Assembly: GCA_033853925.1 (NCBI GenBank)
Contig: JAWOLC010000047.1
Span: 13,014-77,013, forward strand
From: JANXPZ01 sp033853925
GTDB lineage: Bacteria > Eisenbacteria > RBG-16-71-46
DNA: 64,000 bases
Reading direction: 5' to 3'
The notes beneath the pieces were generated by a model, which was not told where the DNA came from, did no database searches, and saw only the letters and a program-made list of their open reading frames with translations. Shown piece by piece: positions 34,147-42,109 of this stretch. A program made the position numbers and the translations under genes. How positions within the stretch are numbered: position 1 is the first letter of the stretch; each line of letters begins with the position of its first letter.

Positions 34147-35253
34147 TCAGCTCACCCGCGGCTGCGCCATCATCTCCCTGAGCTTGCCGACCAGGGCGCC
34201 CGGTTCGAACGGCTTGGCCAGGAAGCAGGCGCGCTCGACCGTCACGCCCCCTGCCGCTTGCTCCAGATCGGCGAAGCCCGAGAGGAAGAGCACGGGCAGC
34301 CCGGGCACTCTCGCGGTGGCTCGACGGGCCAGCTCCGGGCCGCTCAGCTCGGGCATGACGACGTCCGTGATCAGGGCGTGGATCCGCGGGGCGTGACGCT
34401 CCAAGAGCGCGAGCCCCTCGCGACCATCGGACGCCTCGAGCACGTCGAAGCCATGGCCTTCCAGAATGCGCTTCGCGAGCCGGCGCACCTGCTCGTCGTC
34501 CTCGACCAGCAGCAGGGTCTCGGCCGCCGCGGCCGGAGAATCCGCCGCCTGCTCCCTGCGCCTCTCCGCAGGCTCGGCCAGCGCGGAGAGGCGGACATCG
34601 GGAGCCCGCGGACCGAGAGGCTCGGGTGCGCGGATCTCCTGGAACCGGCGCGTCAGCTCGGTCCCCCGCGCCGCCGCCTTCCGCACCTCCTCGGCGTCCC
34701 CGCGGCGGGGATCGCCGGCACCGAGCGTCTCGAGCAGCGCGTCACCATGCTCGAGGATCGCGGTCAGCAAGTCGCCCAGGTCGCGGACGACGCCCTCCGC
34801 GAGTCGGCCGATCGCCTCGTTCCGCCCCGCCTCGAGCGAACGACGGCTCGAGGCCTCCCGCACCGTCAGGTCCTCGAGCACCGTCAACGCCCCCGCGGGC
34901 ACGGGCTCGCCCGGCGCGAAGAGGGGCGTCGCCCGCACGGCCGCCAGGCCCGGCTGGCCGTCGGGACGACGGAACCGGAGGGTCCGTGGTCCCTGGGGCA
35001 GGCGCGTGCGCAGTGCCAGGCGCGCCGGCTCCTCGTCGGGCGAGAGCGGGTCTCCGCCCTCGCCACGGGGCTCCAGCCCGACGAAGAGGGCGGGGCAGCC
35101 GGTCAGCACGTGCGCCGGCAGGCCCAGGATCCGCGCCACCGAGGCGTTGCACGACGCGATGGATCCGTCCATGGCGTGAAGCACGACGCCCTCCTCCAGG
35201 ATTCCGAGGAGGGCGTCGTATTCGCGCGTCGCGTGGCCCGCGGGGGCCATCAT
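34147..35253 (-). CDS. PAS-receiver protein derived from a hybrid kinase, phospho-histidine lost
   Basis: 368 aa. N-terminal PAS domain (about 10-130: EYDALLGILEEGVVLHAMDG, RILGLPAHVLTGCPALF). Then a HisKA-like helix IGRLAEGVVRDLGDLLTAIL where the usual GGVAHDFNNLLT would be: the His is Arg157. No HATPase domain follows; residues 200-243 are only linker. The C-terminal receiver (about 246-365) is intact: LLLVEDDEQV, phospho-acceptor Asp297 (ALITDVVMPELSGP), and lysine in FLAKPFEPG. It therefore cannot phosphorylate itself but can receive a phosphate. Last gene of a three-gene operon, overlapping the gene before it by four bases (ATGA). Confidence 0.82.
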   Translation of the reverse strand: MMAPAGHATREYDALLGILEEGVVLHAMDGSIASCNASVARILGLPAHVLTGCPALFVGLEPRGEGGDPLSPDEEPARLALRTRLPQGPRTLRFRRPDGQPGLAAVRATPLFAPGEPVPAGALTVLEDLTVREASSRRSLEAGRNEAIGRLAEGVVRDLGDLLTAILEHGDALLETLGAGDPRRGDAEEVRKAAARGTELTRRFQEIRAPEPLGPRAPDVRLSALAEPAERRREQAADSPAAAAETLLLVEDDEQVRRLAKRILEGHGFDVLEASDGREGLALLERHAPRIHALITDVVMPELSGPELARRATARVPGLPVLFLSGFADLEQAAGGVTVERACFLAKPFEPGALVGKLREMMAQPRVS

Positions 35254-35777
35254 GCGGCTCCTCTCCAGGGCACGCGGCGAAGGCCGACGCGGATCTTGTC
35301 GAGGGAATCGAAGAGCGCCGCCGAGAACCGCCGCTGCTCCACGGCCTCGGCGAGGTCATCGGCGTTTCCCGCCGCGAGCCGGAGGGGCCCGCGCGGAGAG
35401 GCCGCGCCTTCCCACGCCAGCTCGAGGCGGCGCGTCAGCGCGAGGAGGAGGCGCTGGGACTCCTGGGGAAGCAGCTCGATGGAATCCAGGAAGAGCGTCC
35501 CGCACTCGCACTCGGCCAGTGGGTTGGCGGCCGGCGGCTCATCCGAGCCGAGCCAGAGCTGGAGCGCGCGCCAGACCGTGGCGTGGTCCTGCGCACAGTC
35601 CACGGCCACGAACGGCCCGCCGCGGACCGGGCTCGCCCGATGGAAGGCGCGGGCCACGTCCAGCCGCTGGATGTCCGTCCCCCCCACCACCAGCACGTTC
35701 GAGAGGCTGTGGCGGTGGAGACGCAAGAGGGACGCGGGGGGCCTCGCTGCAGCCCCCCGCGGTTGGCGTCGCGTCAT
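35250..35777 (-). CDS. degenerate, truncated sigma-54 activator AAA+ domain
   Basis: 175 aa that align along a sigma-54 activator ATPase but without its working parts. GGTDIQRLDVARAFH stands where GESGTGKELVARAIH should be, so the Walker A lysine is gone. FVAVDCAQ replaces FVAVNCAA. The GAFTGA loop is absent. Walker B survives in part as ECGTLFLDSIELLPQESQRL (DE is DS). FSAALFDSLDKIRVGLRRVPW matches the FREDLYYRLNVIPIELPPLRER segment, and the protein stops there, lacking the lid and DNA-binding domain. Four-base overlaps on both sides (35774-35777 and 35250-35253) and conserved composition argue that it is kept as a gene, perhaps as a decoy or partner subunit. Confidence 0.65.
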   Translation of the reverse strand: MTRRQPRGAAARPPASLLRLHRHSLSNVLVVGGTDIQRLDVARAFHRASPVRGGPFVAVDCAQDHATVWRALQLWLGSDEPPAANPLAECECGTLFLDSIELLPQESQRLLLALTRRLELAWEGAASPRGPLRLAAGNADDLAEAVEQRRFSAALFDSLDKIRVGLRRVPWRGAA

Positions 35778-36124
35778 CTCTGGACGACGCGGGCCATCGA
35801 GCCCCTGTTCACCCAATGGTCAGCTCGACGGGGCTCACGCAAGACCGCCGACCGAGCGTGGAGCGAAGCAGGGTCCCTGTAAGACAATGGCCAGGCAGAA
35901 GGGAAGAGAACGAAGGTCCGGCAATAGAGGCTGAGCAGATCGCCGAAGTACGGCGTGGGCGTGGCGAGCGAGGCGGCGTCACCCGGCTCCACCGGAGCGA
36001 GGAACGCGGGCAAGGTGCCACCGGGGACTTCGCCGCCACCGTTCTGCGCGGCTGCCGGGCTGGCAAGCACGATCAAGCTGGTCAAGCAAAGGAGCGCGAG
36101 CACGACCACCCAGATGGGTCTCAT
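35774..36124 (-). CDS. small exported protein
   Basis: 116 aa. Start fixed by AGGAG six bases before the ATG. Signal peptide MRPIWVVVLALLCLTSLIVL, cleavage after ASPAAA. The mature part is about 90 residues: a Gly/Pro/Ala-rich start (GGGEVPGGTLPAFLAPVEPG) and a later half richer in Arg, Ser and aromatics with one Cys. That half looks less protein-like, so a frameshift is possible, but the stop overlaps the next start as ATGA. A sigma-54-type promoter lies 48 bp upstream. No family recognised; it may be a secreted signal or envelope protein controlled by the large activator gene before it. Confidence 0.5.
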   Translation of the reverse strand: MRPIWVVVLALLCLTSLIVLASPAAAQNGGGEVPGGTLPAFLAPVEPGDAASLATPTPYFGDLLSLYCRTFVLFPSAWPLSYRDPASLHARSAVLREPRRADHWVNRGSMARVVQR

Positions 36125-36171
36125 CGAGGTCTCCTTGGGTAAGTGACGGATCTTGCCGATCCATACCCAAG

Positions 36172-36186
36172 GCGAGAGCCGTGCCA
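36172..36186 (-). promoter_or_regulatory. sigma-54 promoter of the 36124-34147 operon
   Basis: On the minus strand TGGCACG-GCTC-TCGC matches TGGCACG-N4-TTGC with one mismatch, keeping the essential GG and GC. It lies 48 bp upstream of the ATG at 36124. Confidence 0.55.
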
Positions 36187-36283
36187 CGCCGGCGCCGGCG
36201 AGGCACAAGGAGTGAATACATTGCGGCGGTGGCGGTTAGGCGCCGGCGTTCAAGGAAGGGAGGAACCGCGGACTGGCCCATGT

Positions 36284-36301
36284 CTCGCCGAAATCGGCGA
36301 G
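36284..36301. promoter_or_regulatory. palindrome, possible enhancer site
   Basis: CTCGCCGA-AA-TCGGCGAG, two perfect 8-base arms. It is about 100 bp upstream of the -24/-12 element at 36172-36186, the usual place for an activator-binding site, and within 70 bp of the end of the activator gene. Confidence 0.4.
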
Positions 36302-36351
36302 CGCGGCCAGCATTTGCACGCTATCGACCGGCTGGGCACGCGATTGTGCAA

Positions 36352-39300
36352 CTAGCGCCGATCTTTGCGAGGTCGCGGAGAACTGCGAGCCTGCCTGCCC
36401 TTGTACCTGCGGAGACGGTAGCGGAGCGACTGCTCGGTCATCCCCAACTCGCGCGCCGCCCGGCTCTGGTTGCCGCCGCAGCGCTCGAGGGTCTCCCGGA
36501 CCATCTGCCGCTCCACGTCGGCGATCACGTCCGCGAGGCGCCGGCCCCGCCCGACCCGCAGGCGCGGCGGCCGACCCTCCAGATCGCGCGGCAGGGGCCG
36601 CGGCTGCAGGACGCGCCCGGGGGTCATGGCCATCACCCGCTCGATGTAGTTCTGCAGCTCTCGCACGTTGCCGGGCCAGTCGCTCTGCATCAGGGCCGCC
36701 AGGAACTCGGGTGACAGCTCGGGAGCCTCGCGCTCCTGCTGCTGCGCGAAGTGCGCGGTGAAGTACTGGGCCAGGGCGGGGATGTCGGCCTTGCGCTCCC
36801 GCAGCGGAGGCACCTCGATGGGGATGACGTTCAGCCGGTAGTAGAGATCCTCGCGGAACGCCCCCTCCTCGATGCGCTGGGTGAGGTCGCAGTTCGTGGC
36901 GGCGATGATGCGCACGTCCACGGGAACGGCGCGGCCGCCGCCCACCGGAGTGATCTCCCGGTTGGCGATGGCGGAGAGGAGAGCCACCTGTTGCGAGAGG
37001 GGCATGTCCCCGATCTCGTCCAGGAACAGCGTCCCGCCGTGAGCCTGCACGAAGCGGCCCTCCCGGCCTCGCACGCCCGTCGCCACGTTCGGCAGGATGC
37101 CGAACAGCTCGCTCTCGAGCAGCGTCTCGGGAATGGCGCCGCAGTTCACCGCGACGAAGGGTCCCAGGTGGCGGCGGCCGCTGTGATGCAGGGTGCGCGC
37201 GATCAGCTCCTTGCCGGTGCCGTTCTCCCCCGTGAGGAGCACGGTGGTGGAGGTCTGCGCCGCGCGCTCCACCAGGGCCAGGACCTTCTGCATCGCCGAG
37301 CTGCGGCCGATGAAGTTCTGCGGCTGGAAGCGCACCTCGGCTTCCCGCCGCAGCGACAGGTTCTCCCCCACCAGGAGCTCGTTCGCCCGCTGCACCTCCT
37401 CGTGGCCGCGGCTCTTCTCGATGGCCACCGCCACCAGGTGGGCGAAGCCTTCCAGCAGCCCTCGATCGGCCTCGGAGAAGACGTCCGAGCGGCGCGAGTC
37501 GTCCAGATAGACGGCGCCGATCACGTTGCCGCTCGCGTACAGGGGAACGCAGACGATCGAGCGCAGCCCCAGCCCGACTACGCTGTCGGAGCGGGCTTCG
37601 GGATCGGATGGCGCGTCGCCGATGAGGAGGCTGCCGCCGCTGCGGGCCACGCGCTCCACGACCCGGCGGCTGAAGCCCAGCGCCCGATCCCGCGTGTCCG
37701 CGTCCACGGCCCCGTGCTCGACCACGGGAAGGAGGTTCCCGGTCTGGGAGTCGGCGAGGAGCAACACTCCTCGCTCGGCTCCGAACTGCTCCACGGCGAG
37801 CTGCATGGCGCGCTGGGTCAGCTCCGTCGGATCCGAGAACGAATCCAGCAGGCGACTCACCGAGCGGAGGAGGTCGCGGCCCTGCGCGGGCCTCGCCGCC
37901 GAGGCCCGGGAGCGTCGCAGCCAGTCCACTTCCGCCCCCAGGGCCCGCTCGCGGCCGCGACGATCCCCCAGCCGCTCGAAGGCGGCCGCCGCCTCTTGCA
38001 GCCACTCGCCGGCCGGCGTCAGCGAATCCGCCCCGGCGGCCATGGCCAGCCGGCCGAACTCCAGGGCCGCCGCCGCGCGATCGGGCGGATCCGGGAGCCC
38101 CGCGAAGGTCGCGAGGGACTGCACCGCCAGCTCGAGGCCGCGGTCCACCCGACCCTGCGCCAGAGCGCACTCCGCTTCGAGCTGCTGGACGTGCGCCTGG
38201 GCCAGAGGCGAGAGCTGCTCCGCGAGCCAGCTCCTGCAGGTGTCCTGTCGGCCGGCCGCCGCCTTGAAGTCCCCGCGCCTCGCCGCTGCCCGCCCGGACA
38301 TCGCCGCCAGCAGCACGCCGGCGACGGTGCCGGCGAGGCGCGGCGCCTCCAGGGCCCGGTCGCACACCTCACCCGCTTCCTTCCAGCGCCCGGCGGCCGC
38401 GTAGAGCTGGGCGTACTCCATCTGGCACCAGCCCAGCTCTTCCGCCAGGCCCAGCTTCCTCGCCAGCGCCAGACCGCGCCGCGCGGCGCGATCGGCGGCG
38501 CGCCAGTGCCCGGCGCTGCGGTAGATCTGCGCCAGCGTGCGCCAGGCCACGGAGCCGAGCCGCGGCTGGTACGCCCGCGTCGAGCGAACCGCGGCCCGCG
38601 CCGAGCGGAGCGCCCGGGCACCCCTTCCCGTCAGCCCGTCGAGCAGGGCCAGGTGCGTCAGAGCCACGGCCACGTGCCGCGATCGCCCGTCCTCGAGCGC
38701 CACGCGCAGAGCCTCGGCCAGGGCCTCGCGGGCCTCGGCCCAACGTCCGATCCCGAGCAGCAGGTTGCCGCGGTTGATCAGCAGCTCCCCGATCGCGAGG
38801 CGCAGGTCGTGCGCCCGAGCCTCGCCGGTGGCGTCGAGGTAGAGCTGGTCCGCGGCGCTCGCGTCCCGCGCCAGGGCGACCGCCCCTGCCCGGAGCCCCA
38901 GCGCCCGCACGCGCCCCAGGCGGTGCCCGGCGCGCGAGCACGCCTCCTCGGCCTGCCGGGCCAGACGCTCCGCTTCGGGCGCCCGAGCCAGAGCCAGGTG
39001 CACGCCGCCCAGGGTGAGCGCCGCCATCCCTGCAGCCTCGTCGTCCGCGGCCGAGTGGGCGAAGGTCAAGGCTTCTTCCGCAGCGGCCTCGGCCGCGCTC
39101 AGCTCGCCCATGCCCACGAGCCGCGTGGCGTCGTTGCAGAGCAGCAGCGAGCGAACCCGCTCGGAGGGGTTCTCGGCGAGGCCGCGGGAGACGACCCGCG
39201 CCACTTCGGCCGGCCGCCCGGCTCGCAGGTGCGCCGCCGAGAGGAGCTGCCAGAGGCCGGCGCGCGCCTGGCTCTCCGCTTGCCGCTCGAGCGCCCGCTC

Positions 39301-41424
39301 GAGGAAGGGAATGGCGGCTCGATGCCGGCCGCGCTCCAGGAGCACGCGCCCCGCGCGCTCCTGCCAGGCCGCCGCCTCCGCCGGCGCCGCCGCCAGCGCC
39401 AGGTCGGCAGCGTCCGTCACCAGCCGCTCGTCGTCGCAGGCTCCTGCCGCGGCCGCCAGCGCCTCTTCCACTCGTCCCGCCCCACGCAGGTGCGCGAAGC
39501 GCTCCGCCGCCGGGAGAGCGGCGTGAGCCAGGACCCACTCGTGCAAGCGCCGGCGCTCCTCCGCCGGGAGCGACGCCAGGATCTGCGGCGCGAGACCGGG
39601 CGGGGAGAGACTCCATCGCCCCGCCTCGTCCGGCGCCGCCAGCCCGGCCGTTCCCAGCTCCTCCAGCGCGGCGAGCGCCGCGTCCAGCTCCTCGCGGCGC
39701 GCGGGGCGCTCCCAGGCGGCCAGCCGCCTGGCGGCGGAGACGGCCGCCGGGGAGAGCGCGGCCAGGCGAGCGAGGAGCGAGGCCGCGAAGTCCGCGGGGA
39801 ACGCCATGCGCTCCAGAGCCACCGGATCGACCGCCACGCCCCCTTCACCCTCGGTGAGCACGCCTTGGTCGGCCGCGCCCCGCAGCAGCTCCACGAGCAG
39901 GCCGGGGTGACCACCCGAGTGCTTCCAGAGCGCCTCGGCCAGGGCCGGAGGAACCGGTTGGTGGAGTCGAGCGGCCACCAGGCGATCGGCCGACTCACGG
40001 TCCAGCGGACCGAGCGCCAGGTGCTCCGCTCGGCCCGCGTCGATCAGGATGCGATCGTCCTCCTCGAGGCCCGCGCGGCCGCCGGGCATGGCCCACACCC
40101 AGCGGACCTCCGCGCGCGGATGCAAGGCCATGCGCCTGAGCAGAGTGCGCGACACGCCATCGAGCTTCTCGCAATCGTCGAGCAGCACGAGCGCGTGCGC
40201 GCCCCGGCGCCGAGCCGACCGACCCCACGCCGCAGCCGCGTCCGCGAGCAACGAGAGATCGCCCGGCGCGAAGGCCGGGGCGCCGCTCTCGAGCAGCTCG
40301 AGGGCCCGGCGCGAGAGATCCGAGGCGTCGCCTTCGGCCTCGCCTTCCACCGCCAGGCGACGCAGCACGGCGGCAGCGAGCGCGCCGGGGGCCTCGAAGG
40401 CCGCACAGGAATGGGCGATCACCGGCCTCCCGCCGAGCGTCGCCCGCACGGCCAGCTCGCGCAGCAACGCCGCCCTGCCCACACCGGCCTCGCCCGAGAC
40501 GATGAACACGCTCGCGCCTTCCCCGCCCTGCGCCAGCCAGCGCTCGAGCCTCGCCAGCTCCCGCTCGCGCCCCACCAGCGTCTCGGTGCGCAGGCGGGCC
40601 GAGAGCGTGCGCCGCGCCGCGGGATGGAGGCGCTCCAGCTCGCGGCGGACCTCGCGCGCGTCGCTCGGCCGCTCGGCGGGCGCGGGCGCCATCAGGCGCA
40701 GAATGAGGCGGGCGAGCGGACCGGGGACGCCCGCTTCCTCGAGCGGCCGCGACGAAGGCGCGCCGCCCCGCGCCTCGTCCGCGAGGGGCAGCGACTCGTC
40801 CCGCGGGAAAGCCGCCTGCCCCGAGGCGACCGCGAAGAGCGTGGCGCCCAGCCCGTAGAGGTCGGCCGCGACTCCGGGCGGCTCGCCCCGCACCACCTCG
40901 GGGGCGACGTAGCCAGGCGTGCCTCGATGTCCCTCGCGGTCGCGCCCCAGGAGGGCGGCGAGCCCGAAGTCGAGGAGCCGCACCCCGGCGGGGAGAGCGG
41001 AGGGCTCCGGGCCCGGGAGCACGAGGAGGTTCGACGGCTTCAGATCGCCGTGCACGACCCCGACCCCGTGCAGCGCCTCGAGTCCGTGGGTCACCTCCGC
41101 GGCCGCGAAGGCGATCGCCGCCCAGTCCCCGGGGCGGATGGCGCGATCGATGGGCGCGCCCGGGACGTACTCCATCGTGTAGAACGGCGTGCCGTCCGGG
41201 GCGAAACCCATCTCGTGCACCGCGACCACGCTGGGATGGCGCAGGCGCGTCAGCAGCTCGAACTCGCGGCGCAAGGAGTCCGGATCGGCGCGCATCATGC
41301 CCGGATCCAGACGCTTGAGCGCGCACTCCGTCCCCGTGGAGAGATCCAGGGCCAGGTACACGGCCCCCATCCCCCCACGGCCCAGACGCCGCAGCAGCAC
41401 GTAGCGTCCCGCGAATCGCTCCAT
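36352..41424 (-). CDS. Ser/Thr kinase-ATPase-TPR-GAF-sigma-54 activator fusion
   Basis: 1690 aa. Residues 1-270 are a Hanks kinase with active residues: GRGGMG loop, Lys37, HGDLKPSN (Asp127), DFG at 152-154, APE. At 282-560 an AAA_16/NTPase module with Walker A GEAGVGRA, its lysine replaced by Arg317. About 600-1130 are TPR-like helices, then a GAF domain (about 1165-1330). The sigma-54 AAA+ domain (about 1365-1600) has Walker A GENGTGKE, Walker B GGTLFLDEIGDMP, WPGNVRELQNYIER, but NVATGV where GAFTGA should be. A Fis-type HTH ends it (NQSRAARELGMTEQSLRYRL). It should couple phosphorylation and a small ligand to sigma-54 transcription. The next operon carries a sigma-54 promoter. Confidence 0.9.
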   Translation of the reverse strand: MERFAGRYVLLRRLGRGGMGAVYLALDLSTGTECALKRLDPGMMRADPDSLRREFELLTRLRHPSVVAVHEMGFAPDGTPFYTMEYVPGAPIDRAIRPGDWAAIAFAAAEVTHGLEALHGVGVVHGDLKPSNLLVLPGPEPSALPAGVRLLDFGLAALLGRDREGHRGTPGYVAPEVVRGEPPGVAADLYGLGATLFAVASGQAAFPRDESLPLADEARGGAPSSRPLEEAGVPGPLARLILRLMAPAPAERPSDAREVRRELERLHPAARRTLSARLRTETLVGRERELARLERWLAQGGEGASVFIVSGEAGVGRAALLRELAVRATLGGRPVIAHSCAAFEAPGALAAAVLRRLAVEGEAEGDASDLSRRALELLESGAPAFAPGDLSLLADAAAAWGRSARRRGAHALVLLDDCEKLDGVSRTLLRRMALHPRAEVRWVWAMPGGRAGLEEDDRILIDAGRAEHLALGPLDRESADRLVAARLHQPVPPALAEALWKHSGGHPGLLVELLRGAADQGVLTEGEGGVAVDPVALERMAFPADFAASLLARLAALSPAAVSAARRLAAWERPARREELDAALAALEELGTAGLAAPDEAGRWSLSPPGLAPQILASLPAEERRRLHEWVLAHAALPAAERFAHLRGAGRVEEALAAAAGACDDERLVTDAADLALAAAPAEAAAWQERAGRVLLERGRHRAAIPFLERALERQAESQARAGLWQLLSAAHLRAGRPAEVARVVSRGLAENPSERVRSLLLCNDATRLVGMGELSAAEAAAEEALTFAHSAADDEAAGMAALTLGGVHLALARAPEAERLARQAEEACSRAGHRLGRVRALGLRAGAVALARDASAADQLYLDATGEARAHDLRLAIGELLINRGNLLLGIGRWAEAREALAEALRVALEDGRSRHVAVALTHLALLDGLTGRGARALRSARAAVRSTRAYQPRLGSVAWRTLAQIYRSAGHWRAADRAARRGLALARKLGLAEELGWCQMEYAQLYAAAGRWKEAGEVCDRALEAPRLAGTVAGVLLAAMSGRAAARRGDFKAAAGRQDTCRSWLAEQLSPLAQAHVQQLEAECALAQGRVDRGLELAVQSLATFAGLPDPPDRAAAALEFGRLAMAAGADSLTPAGEWLQEAAAAFERLGDRRGRERALGAEVDWLRRSRASAARPAQGRDLLRSVSRLLDSFSDPTELTQRAMQLAVEQFGAERGVLLLADSQTGNLLPVVEHGAVDADTRDRALGFSRRVVERVARSGGSLLIGDAPSDPEARSDSVVGLGLRSIVCVPLYASGNVIGAVYLDDSRRSDVFSEADRGLLEGFAHLVAVAIEKSRGHEEVQRANELLVGENLSLRREAEVRFQPQNFIGRSSAMQKVLALVERAAQTSTTVLLTGENGTGKELIARTLHHSGRRHLGPFVAVNCGAIPETLLESELFGILPNVATGVRGREGRFVQAHGGTLFLDEIGDMPLSQQVALLSAIANREITPVGGGRAVPVDVRIIAATNCDLTQRIEEGAFREDLYYRLNVIPIEVPPLRERKADIPALAQYFTAHFAQQQEREAPELSPEFLAALMQSDWPGNVRELQNYIERVMAMTPGRVLQPRPLPRDLEGRPPRLRVGRGRRLADVIADVERQMVRETLERCGGNQSRAARELGMTEQSLRYRLRRYKGRQARSSPRPRKDRR

Positions 41425-41627
41425 CGCAGCTCGTGCCCCCGCAATTCCCCGCCCGGCGCGCGAGTCTCCTGCCGCGCAGGCCGCCCCAGTCTACCCGAGG
41501 CCAGGAATCGATGCCGAGCCCGACTCCGTGGGAGTGCTGGCGGAGCCCGGGCTCCGCCGGGAAGGACCACTCGGCCCCAGGAAGAATCCGCCGGCCGAGC
41601 CTAATCCACCACGAGAGCCATGCCTAG

Positions 41628-41663
41628 CGGGCGCAGTGCCGCCCGTAAGGGCGCAGTGCCGCC
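41628..41663. repeat. tandem 16-bp duplicate
   Basis: GGGCGCAGTGCCGCCC occurs twice, exactly, four bases apart. Each unit begins GGGC and ends GCCC, so each could fold as a small hairpin. Confidence 0.7.
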
Positions 41664-41994
41664 CCCGCGGGCCGCGGCGGAGCGCCCGCGCCCAGCCAGC
41701 GAGCGCGTGTGACCCCCGCACACCTCGACCCGCCGCCGGGCGCATGCACCAGCGCTCCCTCCTGCTCGGCGGACGAGCGCGAGCGGGTGCGCACGGCCGC
41801 CGCTCACGCGCCGCGGGGGCGACGCCCTCCGTGCGGGCGGAGGCTTCGGCGTGAGCTGTCGAGACATGCCCTGCAGAGCCCGCCGCTGCCGCTGGGCTCG
41901 CTGGGCGAGCGAAGCCACGCGGCGACCGCTGTCAGGACGAAGCAAACTCGATGATGATCTCGACGCGGAATGATGCCCCCGTCCGAATGCGCAG

Positions 41995-42023
41995 TTGTCT
42001 TCGGCCTCGCCTCTCACTAAGGT
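41995..42023 (+). promoter_or_regulatory. sigma-70-type promoter
   Basis: TTGTCT at 41995-42000, 17-bp spacer, TAAGGT at 42018-42023, 87 bp upstream of the ATG at 42110. Confidence 0.5.
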
Positions 42024-42109
42024 CTCGGGCCAGGCCGGGAGCGCGAACTGCTGCACGCCGGGCGAGTCCCCCGCCCTTCCCCTGAGAGGCCGCACGAGGA
42101 GATGGAGCC

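Larger units (their letters stand above)
41425..42109. other. divergent intergenic region
   Basis: 685 bp without a credible gene. Features seen: a 20-base perfect palindrome GGCGGAGCCC/GGGCTCCGCC at 41539-41558; a tandem duplicate of GGGCGCAGTGCCGCCC at 41628-41643 and 41648-41663; and the promoter at 41995-42023. Confidence 0.5.

Noticed and set aside
41441..41455. A -24/-12-like element just before the kinase-activator gene
   Set aside because: It has GG and TTGC spacing but lacks GGCAC and would leave a leader of only about five bases.
36751..41604. A long plus-strand open frame opposite the kinase-activator
   Set aside because: Same cause: the minus strand carries kinase, GAF and AAA+ motifs and the plus product has none.
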